A DNA stretch of 64,000 nt from Styela clava (lineage: Eukaryota > Chordata > Ascidiacea > Stolidobranchia > Styelidae): assembly GCF_964204865.1 (NCBI RefSeq), contig NC_135252.1:17815383-17879382 (forward strand). The letters are read 5' to 3'. Below are positions 1 through 15,600 of this stretch, piece after piece. Positions within the stretch are counted from its first letter, which is position 1. Every line of letters starts with the position of its first letter. The translations under genes were made by a program, and so were the position numbers. The notes below the pieces were generated by a model that saw nothing but the letters and a program-made list of their open reading frames with translations, had not been told where the DNA came from and ran no database searches.

Positions 1-3000
1 ATATATAAGATTTATGTATATTCTAGTATCTGGCTGTTCAGCAGTTGGTATAAAGTATCATTGTCAAGCACGTTCAAATCCTATACTCCTTTACTTTTGT
101 GAAAACAACCAAATATTTACAAATTTTTATTATTTCCAGCATAAAATTTTTTATTTTTCAATAAATTAAGATCCCAATTAATTGGAAACCGCGGGTTATT
201 ACTCAACCGAGTGGCAGCTCATCAAATATATTACACATACATAGCACCGGTATTGTAGGAAAGCGCACAAGTCTAGCATAAGATATTTTTCGGCAACACG
301 AAAGGGTGTGTGCGATAAAACATATTTAGCGACAGATATTGATTCAGTGCAGCAACAACATTGATACTAAGGAGGAAATTGCCGGGAACTTTGTTAGCTG
401 ATTACCATATTATGAATTTGGGCATTAACATTCTGCTTAAACATTTAAAGCCAAGTTACGCATATATCTATCGCACGTTGTCTCGCCATTTTTGTGCTAA
501 AATAACATATTTTTATGCAATCACTTTCCATAACATTCGATTATCATACAAACCGTCATTAATTCATTGTAAGAAAAGATGGATTCTTTGTCGAATCGCA
601 CCACACAATTGTATTTCCTAAAAGCGAGATACGCCACGAAAAACATCGAGCGCTTCGCTGAAACTCTAACGTCATAAAAATCTATCACGCATGGCTGATC
701 CTGTGTTGTTTTTGCATCAATGGTTTGACGTCATGGAACGTCGAGATATTCTTCCGCTGTGACTTTCATTTCGCCGTTTTTTAGGCCTCGTCTGGTCTGG
801 AAATTACTTCGATGGAGTCCGTGTTCTAAATTTAGACGTTCAAATAAAAATAGTAGAATGACACGTGAGGGCTGTAAGCGTGTGAATTTTTTGTTTATCT
901 TTTTTTAATAGGACGGCTGGAGTTAGGCAAATCCGTAATAATTGAAAGTGTAGTAGAATTGTTTTTTTTTCGCTGTGTTGTTTTGCTGTTCAGGAATTTG
1001 CCGAATTTCGTTGTGCATAGAAAAATAGTAGATGGGCAAACTTGTTTGCTGTTCGCGTTAAGCTGGTATCCTGTCACCGGAAAAGAGACCTAGCCTTTTG
1101 TAAATCGCCCGTGAGTATTGTTGAAAGATTTACGTAACGTTTAGTCTGTTAGTACACTGGCAGACTGACGTGAGTTATGAGAGAAGTTATTGTTAGGCTA
1201 CTTCCCCAAGTAAAAAAATTGAATGCTTATTTCTCAACGATACCGTACAATATACGGTGCCTTTTCAATTTACTGGCAAATTCCGAAATTATTGGTTTTA
1301 ATTGTGTGGTATTGCATATTAAATTTCAAATTAATCTATGTCTGTATGTTCTTACTACTGTACTATAGCCTAGTTTGACTATGCTACTGGTATGGGTATC
1401 CAGGTGTACATTATTCAGGTGTACAATACCTCTGCCTAATCAAATGCATTTTATAATGGTAACTTCCATATACATATGATTTAAACTTTCTCTTTTCAAT
1501 GCATCTTGATACTTCTAACCCTAATCTAGTCATCATGTCATATTTTTGTGTTTGGTGATAATTTTCCTTTTTCGAATCTAGCAAGAGACCAAGGTGGCCG
1601 AATTAGGATATATTTTATCAATTGACTGACTTAACCTTTATATGACTGGAAAATTAAATGTATTGAATAATCAGATATTTTCGATGTAGCGAATAGTTGG
1701 TTTTATTTAGTTGTTATTTTCAGTATTGATATTGGACTAAAACAAAAAAATATGTCGCGTTCAACATTGATGTTCAACTGTATTAAACCAATCAACTAGT
1801 CAATGGTGTGATTGTCACAATTTTTTTTCATTACATAATACATACCATATTCTATTACTGCTGATATACATTAAACTTGAACCTATTACTCAATAATAGA
1901 TATAATCGGTATATAGTTTTCAAACTAATATGATATTTGGAGTGAAAAATTAATTTTTAATAAATGAATGTTGAAAATTTGCAATTTTTCAGAGAATTCA
2001 TGATTTTACAAAAAAATTTATTGCCTCACTATTGTGTTTAGATAATTGGAATATTAAACTATTTTGATAAAGACATTTTAATTCAAAATTTAAACAGGCT
2101 AGTCTCAAGTTGACTCCTTCATACTTAAATGGCCGTTTATTGAGAATAATTGCATATTTTCTACATTTACTGTGATATTGATCTAAGTAGATTTTGATAA
2201 AATGCAAATTGTTATGGTTTGCTACATTCCTGCTGAATGAAATTTTCAAATTTCGCTTAGTTCTTGCATTATGTAATTTCACTGACCAAATTTGACTTTT
2301 CATGCCTGCCACAAGCGTAAACGAATGCATCAAACAGTAAGCTTTGAATGTTCATTATTAGTCATTGTGTGAGAGTCGCATATGTTTTATCATCTACTGT
2401 AAATATAAATAGATACGAGTGAGAGTTTGCTGCATTTTATTCGTTAGCTTTTACTGAGACATGGAATGATCATTTCAATGCGGTATCTTCCATTTGATGC
2501 AAATTTGAAAAGATTTATCGGTAGTAAATTATATTTTATTATTATTGAATGAGAATTTTCTGTAAAGCAAATGCATCTATAATGTATGTATAGGTATTAT
2601 CAAGAAGGTCAAGTTTTGTTAATTTAGGCTAAGGGAACTCTTGTGTTTGTCAGTTTATTTTTATTTAGAATTCATTTAGAATATTGATGAGTTTCTTTTA
2701 GGTTTTGAATGGCCTCTAAATAGGCCCTCACATCTTGAGTTATCTGTGTAACATCCATAATATATCTTTTGGAAAAAATTCATCAAGTGAAATCACCATG
2801 CAATGATATTTATTCAATTTTGGATGGGTGCTCTCAGACGTATATTTTGACATTTGAAAACTATTTCATATTGCACGCTTATAAGTGCTTCATCACGCTC
2901 TGCGTCATTGTTAATTGACAGAGGTAAGCATGCCCTATTTATCAAATATTGCAGTAACACACACTTAGTGCTAGATAGGGAATTCGATACAAAATTGATC

Positions 3001-6000
3001 CATACACTTCCATGCCAATTTTTTTTTTTTTACGCTGTCTTTGTATGATACAGCAGGTGACTATCACGTTTCAATTTTAGGTATTTTTCCTGTTTGAGAT
3101 TGGAAAATTTGTCGTTTTTTTTTTTTTCATTTCTACGATTAATCATTTTTGGAAATATAGGATCAGTTTTCTTTATTCGAAATGAAATTTTATCAACGAA
3201 TCTTTTATAGGTAAAATAATATTGTTGTTGCAAAGCATGATTTTTTATACAGTGTTTGGTTGTGAATGTCATAAATAAGTTATAACTAAAAAATACTTAA
3301 TGTGTATTCGACGATCGTCCCCGTCATGTCGATACTTTACAGCGAGTTACCATAGTTGTTACTTCACCACAAGGATGAACAGGCAATATTTGTCAGCCCG
3401 AGGCGATTTTAAATAAATTCCGTTGTTCAGGTAATTATAGTTTCCAGGTCTACAATAGGACATTCGGGATTATTTATCTGCCTATTTACAGTCGAGTAAT
3501 TTTCTTTTTTGCTTTTAACACTATTATGGCTCCCTATTTCCCATATTTTTATTATGACCTGTTTATTATAACATATTATTTTATTGTTTGCGACTGTAAA
3601 TCATGCAACCCAAGGATATTGAACGGGGCGATTCTAATACAGCTAAACGATGATGTAGTCGTGTTTGGCTATTTTTGCCGCACTCTATTTTAGTGAAATA
3701 ATAATAGTTGCGCCTATTTCAAGAATAGCTTGGCGCAGAAATAGTCTGTGCGTCTTGTGCGTATATCATTTGCGGCAGTCCGTCGTCTTACGCACATGTA
3801 CAGTAAAACGATTATGTAAATTGGATGGTAATATGCACCGCACGACATTTTTACGTTAATGAATGCGTTCATCACGCATTCCGACATGGAGTTGGTCATT
3901 AACCATATAAGGAGGGTATCCAACATAATAGCTTAGTAGTACCTTGCTAGTCAACTCACCCTCCCTTACCAAATAAATCAATGAATGCATGCATAATTGG
4001 GAATATGATTATCCCCAGAAAATAATTTTGTTCGTAAAACCGGCCGTCTACAACTATGAATACACATAGTAATTAGTAATTATAGTTTTCATCTACAAAT
4101 AAATATTTCTCAAATCCTATCTCTGGAAAAGAGCTTTTCATTGATTACATCGCTGAAGCAATTTAACGAGTAATATCGCAACGAGAGCTCTCTCTCTCAT
4201 TGTAATTTTTTTATGTAGACATTTATCGCACCGATGAGAATTCGAATTCTTCTGTTAAATACTGGTTATCAAGGTTTCGCGATCGTTTACCAGTTTAATA
4301 AATTTTATGTTACTCAGCGCTGATTGCTGATATTGCGATTTCATTGTTCTTTAGCGTTAATGTAAAACTGATTAGTCGATCATAAAAGTTCAGATATAAA
4401 ATCGCGATCCAAAAATAGAATATGGAATATTTTTAGTCCCGCTTCTATTGTTGTCTGGCGTATTTACTATACGATGCTATGAGTAATTTTAGATGGTGGA
4501 GGTTAAATGTTTATGTGAAAGATTCATGTGTGTTGCCTTGATTTTCAAAACCGCTACGAAACCTACTTCTTATCGCTTTCGAAAGGGGAATTCAATTCAT
4601 CCTCTGACGTCATTTAGTGATATTCAAGCAGAAAAATCCTATTTATAGAATCGTTTGGTTCGTGTTGATAGTTCCGCCCTTTTGGCCGAATAATGCTGAA
4701 TATCCTGGCGAAGCAGTCCATTGTTCACTGATGCGTTTTACCGCATGTCGTTACGTCGATTAAACGACTACCATGGGTGATTTTAACAGTTTTTTTTATT
4801 GACAAGCAATCAACTCAAATTGAGAGAGAGAGAAATCACTATCTTATGAATTTGCTTTGACTTTACCATAGAAGTGTAATCTCTTCACGATACCGTATCA
4901 TATAATATATTAGATTATGTGAAGAAATGTCTATATGCGTATAGTTGCGCCGTCATTAGTTTCGAGTTATCTAATGTGCAGCCAAATGATTGATATTTTC
5001 TAACTTTGCTCGGTATTTCAGTATTGACATTTAATAAACAAATAAACGCCATTTCGCTCGTTTGAATTTCAGTTGTATGTTTATTGGATAGCTCGAATTG
5101 TACTAAAGCATTTGTATACATACAAGAAAGAAATTTGTTAATTCCCTCGTGGTCTGGAATATATTGGCAGATTTAAAATTACTTGAAAATCTTCATGATT
5201 CCTATACCTCGTGCCTCACAATTAATAAATTTAACAATTAGGACATGCGTGATAGGTGGTGAACCTAAACAATTCTATTTCAGTAAATCTTAAGATGTAC
5301 TAAAATAAAATCATTCCAAATATGTTTGAACCCTTACCTTAAAGATATATATTATGTCTAAATCGTGCTTATGGCGGTCTGTACCGCGTCTAATTTTCCT
5401 GGAATGTTTGCATTGTATGTCTCGACCACCGTGTATTGAACCGCTTGTGACGTAGCCAGGGCTATGAAATTCGTGGGATTTTAGCCAGATGCCATTTCCA
5501 CCGAGGCAGCGCTGATAGACCAGTGTCTTGCATGTTGCGTAACTGACACGTTTTCCCAACTATCTTGAATGCAACTGCCGCATCAGTTTATCGTGAGTAT
5601 CTTGCGTCACTCGATTCTATTTTGGGATACGTCAAATGCGCTTATATTAAGCTTGCCTTAATCTATTTTTGTCGCTTGTTTCACGTGCTACAAAATACGA
5701 TTGTTTTCTATCGTTTACAGCAAGAGAGTTAAAATCTATTTTCATTTGTACGTGACGTGTTATCAACCACATTGTATGTTTTGTGGCGGCAATGTGGCAG
5801 ATTAGATTCTCCGGGATCGTTAACATTTAGGAAGAAGTATGATGGGTCATTGATTTCTTGGTTAGCCTTGTCAGGTTATTTGTTATTGCTACAGGCCAAA
5901 CCTTAATTCTAACAAGTCAGGAGAACGGCCCTTTCCTTTATTATCTCTTATGATGATTTTCGTAGCAATTATGGACGATTTCTATTAGAAAAACAAATTA

Positions 6001-6637
6001 TTTCTTTTTTATCCGGAAATGTAAACTTAATAGGATTTTAAATATAATTGTAAAAGTTAATGTTCCGACGCATAATTGTTATATTTTTGAAAGAGCTTGA
6101 CTGAGTGACTGTCTCGTTGTGAACTTGTGACCAAGATCGACGGAGCCAGTAAATACTCTACTCCTCACATTGGGTACCTCGCAAAATACCTCTTTTCCAG
6201 TTCCGTGATTCTAATATGCCCCCGTATTTGTTGTGATACAATAATATAACGAAAATTAATTTATCGGTGATTGTTTCGTCGAAACGGCTATTTTGTGCAA
6301 AAAGCACAAGGAGAGTTTGTTGGACACGATAAATTAGCTAGTAAATTATTTTCCTCGTTGTTTTATTGCACCCGACTCCATTTACAAACGGAAGCCTGAT
6401 TAACTTTTTTAATTGATCGCCTAATACGTTTTAACATCTAATTACATGATTGTTTTAGGACAGTAGATAGATTACTAAAAATAGACTTTCACAAGGAAGA
6501 TCGCTGATTTATAATTTTCGTCTGATGCCAAAAAGTGAAAGTTTCGTCTTCTCGTCGTCAAATCAGAGCTATCGGATCGAATTTAAAACAAGACAATTTT
6601 CTTACCAAGTGTATTTTGATCGTCAAATTGTAACACA
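1..6637. other. Upstream region of MEF2, no recognised coding exon
   Basis: About 6.6 kb without a protein-coding exon I can support; the open frames are short and of random composition. TGACGTCA-like (CRE-type) sites occur near 725-735 and 4603-4612. A possible splice acceptor (TGTTTTAG, ending at 6458) lies upstream of the MEF2 ATG exon, so an untranslated first exon further 5' is likely, but its position cannot be fixed. On the minus strand a frame at 5311-5559 runs into a donor-like GTAAGG near 5335, but the protein is unrecognised. Short GA/CT-rich runs occur near 4190 and 4825. Confidence 0.5.
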
Positions 6638-9600
6638 ATGGGAAGAAAAAAGATACAGATCTCCCGTATCGGAGACGAAAGGAATCGTCAGGTATGTAAT
6701 GTAACACCCATTGTATGGGTGGATTTAACCCGCGAATGTGCGGCATGTATATTTTTAAAAACGAAGATCACTGACAAGAGTTTTAACCATCAGATTTTAA
6801 AATAATTTATGATATACTTAGTGATTTAACGAGGGCGAATATTTGTTGAAAATTTTGTGTGTCTTTGCATCTAATTCGTATTTTTGTATACTGTTATTCT
6901 TTTTCGTTGCAGCTTACATCTGCATCGATCCCAGGACATTGAGATTCAAGCATGGACTATTAATAGAATACGCGATCTATTGCTTTACCATTATTGATCT
7001 AATGAGTTTGTTATAACAAAGTTTACGTTGCAACATTATTATTAATCCCAAAATGATACGTATTATATTACGCGCACTTTGCGTAGAATTAAATTTTACA
7101 CGAATTAGTCTACGCGACCACGTCGGGTTCAAGGACAAGAGTGGTCATCTGCTTCCACTATCATTTTGGTCTCATTTAGAATTCCGCTGTTTACATGTCA
7201 CCCGGTATAAAAAACTAATAAACTTTCATTGTTATTATGGATTGTAATTATTACTGGTATCTTACTGACATTGCCGCATTTGTTGTTTTTTCAGGTGACA
7301 TTCACGAAAAGAAAATTTGGGTTGATGAAGAAAGCATACGAGTTATCTGTGCTTTGTGATTGTGAGATTGCCCTTATTATTTTCAACAGCTCGAATAAGT
7401 TATTTCAATATGCCAGCACTGATATGGACAAAGTACTTCTTAAATACACTGAATATAATGAACCACACGAAAGCCGAACCAACGCTGATATTATAGAGGT
7501 AGGTAATAAAGGGGGGATTTAAAATATTCAGTTTAATTAGTTTATTTTGTCTATTGTAAATGATGGAAATGCATCATCGCAAAGGTACCGCTTTTTAACG
7601 GGGTTATATCATAGCCCACAATGTATGTATATATTGGAAACTTAACGAGAAACATTTTGACGTGAATTTGCGCAGAAACTTTAGATTCCAAGAAAATATA
7701 GTACCTAGCTTTACTATCCCGATCGGCAGAATATAACATATACCCTCCCAACATATTACGCAGTTGTAGTTGCTTGAACGTTTCAAATTTCAAATAAAAA
7801 TTAGGCATCCAAATCTTTACAGTCCTTGCTCTTGTTTCACTTGTTAGAGGTATGTAAATATGTAAATTTGTTTTAAACATGTCGCACATACTATAGTGAT
7901 TTTCGTCATTTTGACATTTTCACGGGATTTTTTGTTTCGATGAAATTCATTGAATTTAAATTGTATTGAATTTGAAAGTCATGCTCATAGTAAATTTATT
8001 GGCATAATCGTACATCGCTAAATTTGTCTCAAAGTTATTGAAATCCCCTGTCGAACGAAAATAAATTCCTACATTTAATAAAGTGGCGATTGCCAAAAAT
8101 TTTCTTCTAAGACGGCGAAAACAATACGCCGTTGTGACGTCATATTACAATTGGTTTTCGACGAATTTGTAACCGAATTTTATGTTACCGCTTGTTATTT
8201 CTCCCGCAGCTTACACGCTACACTTCTGGATTTTACTCTAATTTTCGTGTAATTATAACATTTCGTTATAAAACACGACCGCCACTGAAGTGTAATTGTC
8301 TTGTCTGCTTTACCATTGATGACGTTGTAAGGTATATTTGGCCTCAAGCGGGATATGATTTTAAAAATACCTGTTCACCGACTGCCATAAATAACTTGTT
8401 GCCTGTTTAGGCGTAAATCGTTTCAAGTGCTGTATTAAGTGTCAGCACTGCTACGATGTCAATTGTTGGGACAATCACACACACACACGGTCGTCATTGG
8501 CGTTTTGATTTATGGCCTACGTTTTGTGGAATTTGCTAATTTTGGATTGCGTGTTACGTGATTGAAACTTAGGATATGCTTCCAAAGTGTTAATATCTTC
8601 GTGATTGATGGTATTGATAATCGTGTAGTCGCGTATGTTTGGAATTTTCTTTCGTTCGTTGATGTGCCGCGTTTTTCAAAGACGTGTTGTTCAAAATGCT
8701 GTACTACTTACGATCGCTCCATTTTTTTTTTACATGTATCGTTCCGCGTAGGCCCAAATACGACGTTTGTCGTTCGCTTTGCCTCAGCGGTCACACACGG
8801 TTAAGCCCCGTTCGCTTCAGGCAATTTTTCAAGCAAAAGTAGTTGTTTTTGTTGCACGATATCTCGATGTACGCCTCAATAGTTATTGGTTTTTGTGACC
8901 CAGTCCTTCTTGAGCGATTGACAAAGCCAACGTTGCTCGTTAGTAGAGCCGAGACGCGGTGTCTTCACGTACAATTATTTTGTTCCGTCGCTAATCTCCA
9001 TGACGTAAAATTATATGCCACGATTTGAAAGCATTGATCACGACTCACGAGTAGAATAGAATTACCAACTCGCTTGCTATTCAGTTCAGTACTTCATGCC
9101 AACTGACATTTTTTGTTTGCCATTTGGGAGTTAAAACTTAATACTCTAAAATAATATGTGTTATGTAAAAGAATTTTGCATGGTATCATGAGCTTGCATT
9201 GCAAACCCAATTTTAAAAACAATCGATTAAACCCGTTTCAGAATTAAATTAGGAAACCGCAAATTTTGTACAACACTTCAACGCAGTATGGAACATGTCC
9301 CGCATGTAAATAGGGTAATTAAATTTGCCTACACCTGTTGCAATTTTTTAAATCCCGAATATATCGTTAATACTACATGTAATCCTAGTGAAACTATTCT
9401 CTATGTATGTGCTTCCCCCAAGCGTTAAGATTTAAAATACTTTTCTCCTGGCGGTAGATAATGTGAAAAAAATGGGACAGTGCAGACTGCAGAGCATATT
9501 GAGTGATATCAATAAACCATGGACATATGCTGTATGATTACACCAGCTTAAATTTACCATTCTAAATTTCAACAAACATTTATAAATTTTGATCTGAAAT

Positions 9601-12600
9601 AATATATGTTTGCAAATTTTATAAATAATATTTATTTATGAAGCTTAGTAGTTCTAAAAAAATGTGTTTGTTGAAATTTGCAAGTGAAACAGCTACCTGA
9701 AAAACTATTATTTACACCTCTTCCACTGTTAGATTGAAACATGTTTCAAAAACTTGCACTTTATAAATGAATTGCTACTATTTTACTTGCTATCTATTTG
9801 TGGTATTGTTGTTTTCTTGTATTTACTATTTATTTATAGCTTTTCAAACTCTATTTTTTCTATTTCACATTTTTATCGGATTCCGTATTCTATTAATAAA
9901 TGACTGTTACTTCAGTTCATGCTGGACATAATAATGGGAAATCACCTATAAACCTATAAATTGCCTAGCTATATTATGAAAGTTGTGAATTCATGATTTC
10001 AGATTATTTGCAATTTTTGTTATTCAATAATTCAAATCAACTTTATTCTAAAATAAATTGTATCATTAATTTATGAGTGAGTGCGAGTGACCTTGGTCTG
10101 GGCAAATTTCTTGTAAAAAAATCAAACAATTTTCAAATTGAATGTATCATAAAGGCCTAGCCTATGAATGTCAAACCATAAAATAGCTTAGTCGACCACT
10201 ATGGCAAACATTTATAAAAAAAAAAATTATTTCTGAATTATAATTCAGCGTTGGATTTTGATCTTCATTCATTGAGTGCAGTATGCTCGCTGAAACTGCC
10301 ATACAATCACTGGAGTGTATAACCATGTATATGTGCTTGTTATTAAGAATCATGTACACGGATTTCTATGACAACATAACATGCTGCTGACGCAAACTAA
10401 CATATCATACTACATGTTCAATGCAGCCAAAATGTATTAGGCTTCATTCTCCCTCTGGTTATGATTATAAACTAAAATGCAAATGCAGTTGTTCTTATCT
10501 AGCTTTGTGTATCTGCTACAGGACTTTTCTCACACAAAAATAACTGTGGGAAGATTTTTTTTTTTTTTAATTAACCACACATGTGGAAAATGTTTTTCGT
10601 GAAGCAAAGTATACATTGATGGTTTAACATGATATTAGCAATTTCTTGAGGAATTAGTGTTCTATAAAAATTTTGGCTTGCAATACAGTACTTGGCGTCT
10701 TTTCAAGTATGATTGCTCAGCTTCAATGAAAATATTTTTCTCTGGGTTTCAAGTTTCATAAGTGGTTGCACATAAATTTATTCTGATTTTGGTCACAACC
10801 GAAGACTGCCAATTGGCAAATATTTCTGGCGGACAAAAATACCACCCTTCAAAATCCATGTTATTAGTCACAATATGTACAGTATTGGAATGGTACATAG
10901 AACCATATGAATCGTTGTTGAAACTATACGTCATTGCATGATACAATCTAATTTGTTTACAAACTATTCATTCTGCTACATATTGTCTTCTTGTATACTG
11001 ATTCTACATATGTGTTATGGGTAAAGAAATATATATTATTCCTATGTGGCAAGTTGCATAACCTAATTACGTTATATAAGGTAATAAATCTTACAATGTT
11101 CTACCTTTCAGATGCTGAACAAGAAAGAAAACAAGAATTGTGATAGTCCAGATCCAGAATCAACAGGTTATATGTTGACTCCAAATACACTGAAACGTTA
11201 CGAAACAATCAACCAGGAATTTGATGACATGATGAAGAGTGTGCGTCCACAACAAACAATACCATCACACCACATACATGGAGCGGTAATCAAAATTTTC
11301 CCATACATTGACATTTTCGGTATAAAATTAGAAGCGCTATGTTAGAAATTATGTCTTCCCGCACATTCAATTCGCAATTCTTCAAACTGTATATTTTAGG
11401 GTATAACCGTGCAAAATGCTAAATTTTACCATTCTTGTTTATAATGCTATAGATAGATAATGTAATTCTTTTAATCCAGATTCCATTTAATTATTCTATT
11501 CCTCTGATTAATTCCATTTTATTGGATTTTCCAACTTTGTTATTCTGCACAACTTGGCTGTTGTCTGCTTAGTTGACAGACACTGACGTCAAACTTGACC
11601 CGAATATGAACTCCCTTTCCAGCAGGAAGCATAATTGATAATTCCATCTGGTGTGGTGAAGGCTACAACAGCTTATGTTGTAATAGCATGTACATTTTGA
11701 TGTTCATTGATAGTATCGAATGATAGCATCTTAGGAGTATGTTATGTTTCTTAAGACCATGTTTGTATCTTATTTGATACTAGAAGAAAGATGTATTGAG
11801 ATGATCTCATCTATTTAATGATACCATGATCTTTAATATTCCGACTAGGCATTTCCTGTCCTTACACCTTTTTCTTATTTTTTTTATTTTTTTTTTATTT
11901 TTCAGGGAGGAGATTTCATTCCCATGCCTGTCACTGTCCCAGTGTCCAGTCAGGTTGGACTAGGAGGTAACTATGGACATATGCACCACTTGATTCAGCA
12001 CCCAGACCCGAACTTGTTGCACCCACCACACCCTCATCATGGACGTCACAGTACAAGCCCACTGCCGCGGAGCCCGCTTGCAAGTCCGAGCCGATCTCCA
12101 TCTGGTAAGTATTTTAACAACTTTTATCAATTAATTAAATGTTATTGTTATTGAGATACGTTAGAGACATAAATATTGATGGATGGGAAATACTCGTTAA
12201 TAGTAAACGACAGATCACTTGAACGCCCCAGAAATGATGGAACAAGTTAGCAAAATTAACTATATACGAAGCAAATTAATATCATTATTAAATAAAATGA
12301 ATCTCAAATTTGGAATGAAACTTGCGGAATCATAGGGTGTCGCAAAACCACGGTTGGAAACCACTGATATAGAGCGAGCGGTTGGAAACCACTGATCGGA
12401 ACACCGAAGCATGCCTTTTCTTCTTAATATCTTCCCATCCTATTGATAACACTGACTATGACTCACTCATGTATATTTTCACTTACTATTTCAAACTCTT
12501 CCTAACTCTATCTATAATCAGGTGGAATGTATGGGTCTGACATGAGTGTTATGTCTGATGCTTCCTCACCGGGTAAGATAATTGTGTGACACAGGTCTTG

Positions 12601-15600
12601 TCAACATGCTTATTTATTTTCGTTTATTGTGTGATTTTGGTTCGTAAATTTTTCTTGTGTTTGTGACTGTTTAGTATGTCTTATATATATTACAAGTAGG
12701 GGTGGGCATTTCGAATCGAATAGAAAATTATTCGAATCGGTTCTGAGCTAAACTTCGAATCGCCACCATCTTGTTTTTATCTTTCCGCTAATGGTCGAGG
12801 TGAATTCCCCAAGTTTTTTTTCATTGGAGTCATATTATTTCAACGAAATTCTAACATATGACTATTTCCTGTAGTGAGTTATTCTGTGTGAACGCTTAGT
12901 AATCTATCTGAGTGATTTATTCTATGTCTTCAGTAATTCATTTGTTGAGAGGACTAATTACTATAATAAAGTCGCTTACAATTATATATTTTCAAGTATT
13001 CGAGATTCTATTAGAAAAATTATTCGATTCGATTCTGAAATCACGAGGTATTCGAAAATGCCCAGCCCTAATTACAAGGTATCACAACCTTTGGCGCTCC
13101 TGAAGTATGCATACTAAAATGGCAGACACCGGAACGTAGTATGTGTACCAGGTTAGGGTTTGGCTAGTCCCCGAACTCGTAATAGAATTAAAATAAGAAA
13201 AATTGGAATAAAATGATGGCCTAACCCTAACCTGGTACACATTCTACACACTGGTGTTGTCCGCCATCTTGGTACGCATACTTCAGGAGTACCCAACCTT
13301 TTGCAATCAAATTAAAAGAATTGGATATTGAGTTTGATGTTTTACTATATTTTGTGGTCTCTTGCATGGTATCTATCCATCTATTCTCATAGTTTTTAAT
13401 TTGGGTTTTGTGAAGTATGCTTTATTTTCATTACATACAACTCCTATAATAATGAAATGCCTCAGTTTGGTATGAAATATGCACCAGCATATTATGTAAT
13501 AATAATGTGTGACAGTTCAGCTAAAAGCATATTTTTACAATAAATAGTTCACTTCCTCTTGCGCTATGAAAATTTATTCATCAAAACATTGCTGTATGCT
13601 TTTTATGTTGGTGTTATTTTCCAATCATAGCCTTTTGTTGGCTAGTTGTGATCAAATTTGCTTTCTTTACATATTACAATATTTTGTAACTTACTGCCCA
13701 CCTCCATATTGAATATGAGATGTAATATTAATGAAATATCATTTTAATTAGGCTGTGTGATTATCAACTGTTCCCAACAAATTATGAGAATTAGAATCAG
13801 TCATTATTATCCATATTGTATGTTATATGGTGATGCATTTCATTCCACAAGGGAATCTTTGAAAATTTTAATTACACATTGCTTTTATTATTGAAGTACC
13901 TTACATTCCAAAATGCTTAACCTGGAGACATTCAGCGCTCTCATAAGTTTTTCAAGGTATAGTTATGAGAGTTTTGAAGGCAATTTGCTGTGTGTGTTTT
14001 TGTCTGACTTTGCATGCTTTTTATGTCTTGTTGCATGGAATTGGTATTTTGTTATGATATTTTTTTTAATTTTTTTTTTTTATGATATTGCGACAGGCTT
14101 GTCTATGTTCTATTTTAAAATATCAATCTGGTCTGTATATGTATGTGTTCTTTTATGCTCAGTGTTATGGTGTTTTTGTTGTGCTGTTGTGAATTGATTT
14201 TCAATAAGTTCATCTTTTTATCCATCCATATCTATCAGTATTCTTTGAGCTCTTTGGGTATGAGACTGTTTATTCCATACTGGAATCTTGCTTGGAGGTC
14301 AAGAAGAAGAAATTGAAAGCCTTTATACATACATTCTTTGATATTCCATTCAAAAACAATAGAATGCTGTGATCTCATTTGTTTGCCTATGTTTGATGAA
14401 AATGAGTATCTATTTTCGAATAGCCTTGAGCCCGTGGTCAAATTAAGTTCAAATTCTATGTTGAACTGTTGTATTATGTTGTGCAAAATACTTTAAACTT
14501 TTGCTCTATTTCAGCAGGACCCAACAACGGCTACAGCAGTATACAACGAACCTCTCCTTCTATAGTACATATGGACCGTACATCCCCCATGCCTCAAAAA
14601 CAAATAGGGTCAATACCGAAGCAGCAACAATCACCACGACAACCATCACCAACTAGAAAAACAGGACCATTACATCTCAGTATACCAGCATCAAGAAGTG
14701 GGATGGTAGGGGAATCTTTGGACTTTTGACCAATTTAATTGCTCTGATCAGAATGGGTTATATGGTCAAGAAAGTTATTTAATATTCACAGTTCCAAAAA
14801 GTTCCAAAGGAATATTACAGCAGTACTTCATGTTATGAAGTTTATAATCTAAAATATATTCAGAGGAATTTTTAACCTGTTTACAGGCATCATATGTAGG
14901 AGTAATCTTATTTGTACCTGCTTTGAATTCAACCTCATTCTGTGTAATGCTATTGCAAAATATTCCAGCAAAAAGTTAGTTTTGTTCTGTTTACAGGAAG
15001 GAATAGATAACCAGCAATTGTCCACACCCATTGTTAGTCTAGCAACACCCAGCGTTCAACCTGGTAATATGTATCAGCACACCTATAATCCTAATGGTAA
15101 GTTTATTGTATGAGCTTGGCCTAACGTCACGGATAATACATATGTAGAACCTTTGTATTTTATCCTGTTGGCAACAAAACTTAAAATTAATGGTTCCTAA
15201 CATAAAACTAATTATAGTGTTGGTCAGGATGGCGTAGGTTGTAAAAGAATATCACAAACAAGCATATATCCCCAAAGTTTACAATAGAACTGGCTTTTGA
15301 AGGAATCGTGGTGTAGAATTACAACTATTTTTTTGCAATCTGTTTGTTGTTTCAAGGTTTAAAACGGCAAGTTTTTGGCAGGGTTTATGATGTCTTGGTC
15401 TGTTGGCATTGTTAATGTAAAGCGTGGTAACACGATCAGTTTCGGTTTAAAAACAAGGAAATGTTCTGGAAGTTGGAATTGTTCCTACATATGTTACAAT
15501 ATGTATCTATCGTATCCTGTTATTGAAAAAAAAATCTTTGATTAATTTATTTTGAGCATACAAAACCAAAAGCTGAATTGAAAATGGGAAAAGATACCAA

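Noticed and set aside
5311-5559. Minus-strand 82-codon frame with donor-like GTAAGG
   Set aside because: The peptide is not recognised, and no matching acceptor or partner exon was found.
7551-7889. Minus-strand 112-codon frame in the MEF2 intron
   Set aside because: Composition is random-like and it overlaps a second open frame on the same strand; no domain.
13140-13250. TTAGGG-like units as interstitial telomere sequence
   Set aside because: Only one or two units occur, always inside the same MITE arm (also at 16033, 23389 and 40227), not in a telomeric array.
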